Source: a virus
Strand: one strand, 5' to 3'
IMG/VR virus record: IMGVR_UViG_3300012008_000017
Span: 1 to 38,599 of that record
Length of the DNA: 38,599 bases
Shown in pieces: positions 37,967 to 38,599 of the stretch. How positions within the stretch are numbered: the stretch's first letter is position 1; every line of letters begins with the position of its first letter. A program made the translations under genes and the position numbers. The notes under the pieces were generated by a model that worked only from the letters and a program-made list of their open reading frames with translations, had not been told where the DNA came from and did no database searches.

Positions 37967-38599
37967 GCAGCATCACGTTGGCGCATGGCGCCCACGAACC
38001 ACCGACCGATGGAACGCCTCCGACTGAGGTCTTGGCGTGCGCGGCCGAGCTCGTCTCCTATGTGGTGCGTGAGCCGTTCTCGGATCACCCGAAGTGCGTG
38101 TCGCCGGTCGTCGGCCAGTTCCTCAGGTCTTTGAACGATCGCCTCGACGACGAGCGCCGGCAGAAGCTGCTGCCGTTCCTGGTGGAGTGCGACGACGACG
38201 GCCAACCGATCTTGGACGATGACGGCTGGATGAAGGCGGGCCCGGTCGTCGGGACGAACACCGGCCGTGAGGACGACATGGCGCGCCGCTGGATGTGCGT
38301 CGATTGGCTCGTCCACGAGTACGCGCCGGCGATGTTCCGCTTCGCGGGATGGACGACCGAGGCAGAGCAGTTCGAGCAGATGGTCGCGATCGTCGACCGG
38401 GAGACGTGGGAGTCGGTCAGGCCGACAGTCCGTTCGGTGCGCGATCGTGCTTGGGCAACTCGCGCTGCGGCTGTAGAGCGCCTACGTGGCGAGTTGCAGC
38501 GGCGTGCCGTTGCCGGTGCCGTTGCCGGTGCCGATGCCGTTGCCGGTGCCGGTGCCGTTGCCGATGCCGATGCCGATGCCGTTGCCGTTGCCGCTGCCG
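37963..38599 (+). CDS. 5' part of Ala-Val/Gly/Asp repeat protein (continues at 1-530)
   Basis: The gene starts at ATG 37963, overlapping the upstream stop. A unique N-terminal domain of about 181 residues comes first. It contains VSYVVREPFSDHPKCVSPVV, FLRSLNDRLDDERRQKLLP, ARRWMCVDWLVHEYAPAMF and a helical end. The dipeptide array then begins at 38506 and runs to the window end, continuing in frame at base 1. The N-terminal domain resembles an actinophage protein family whose members carry Ala-rich repeats; function unknown. Assembled across the junction the product would be near 389 residues, with about 142 in the array. Confidence 0.75.
   Translation, partial: MSSITLAHGAHEPPTDGTPPTEVLACAAELVSYVVREPFSDHPKCVSPVVGQFLRSLNDRLDDERRQKLLPFLVECDDDGQPILDDDGWMKAGPVVGTNTGREDDMARRWMCVDWLVHEYAPAMFRFAGWTTEAEQFEQMVAIVDRETWESVRPTVRSVRDRAWATRAAAVERLRGELQRRAVAGAVAGADAVAGAGAVADADADAVAVAAA
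38506..38599 (+). repeat. GCCGNT hexanucleotide microsatellite (right part)
   Basis: Fifteen hexamers precede the window end, with variable bases T, G, A and once C (GCT, Ala). The unit and the phase are identical to bases 1-335, so both parts belong to one array. Confidence 0.95.

Overview
The window reads as one complete, high-GC temperate siphovirus genome of about 38.6 kb from an actinobacterial-type host. Nearly all genes lie on the + strand, are tightly packed with ATGA, GTGA or TGATG overlaps, and often start with GTG or TTG. The sequence is probably a circular (or circularly permuted) molecule opened inside a microsatellite. The last bases (38506-38599) and the first bases (1-335) are the same GCCGNT hexanucleotide array. 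If the ends are joined, one reading frame runs from 37963 across the junction to 530 without a break. An intact attP-like site with phage genes on both sides shows that this is the excised form, not an integrated prophage. The host phylum is inferred from base composition, start-codon use and family resemblance. A secreted moron protein resembles a small Cys-rich family that I associate with Solirubrobacter-like Thermoleophilia, but that is weak evidence.

Layout. (1) Immunity region, 34.76-36.3 kb: a minus-strand HTH repressor and a divergent HTH paralogue share repeated CGCCAC/GTGGCG operators. Downstream of the minus-strand repressor lies a secreted moron gene. (2) Early genes, 35.95 kb through the junction to about 3.3 kb: a winged-helix protein, small unknowns, the Ala-Val/Gly/Asp repeat protein, two small membrane proteins, an HNH-like protein, a tyrosine integrase and a MazG-like protein. 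They are followed by an attP that copies the 3' half of a host tRNA. (3) DNA metabolism, 3.8-14.3 kb: an exported transglycosylase-like protein, SNF2 helicase, beta-class N4/N6 methyltransferase, C5-methyltransferase with internal repeats, VRR-NUC nuclease, HNH protein, Gp37/Gp68 (DUF5131) protein, and a replication-initiator-like protein carrying candidate origin iterons inside its gene. A sigma-region-4-like regulator lies just before the packaging genes. (4) Packaging and head, 14.3-22.7 kb: TerL, glycosyltransferase, HNH, probable TerS, SNase-like nuclease, portal, S49 protease and HK97-type capsid. (5) Tail, 22.7-33 kb: connector, tail terminator, major tail protein, frameshifted tail-assembly chaperones, a 1438-aa tape measure with an NlpC/P60 domain, and minor tail proteins. 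(6) Lysis, 33-34.8 kb: exported PG-binding/CHAP endolysin, a membrane coiled-coil protein and a holin-like protein.

How it fits together. The repressor pair decides between lysogeny and lytic growth. Integrase and attP would insert the genome into a host tRNA gene. The initiator and embedded iterons would start replication with host polymerases, since no phage polymerase, primase or DnaB-type helicase is recognisable. The two methyltransferases probably mark the DNA against restriction, and the helicase and nucleases serve recombination and repair. Late genes run from TerL to the holin in one direction.
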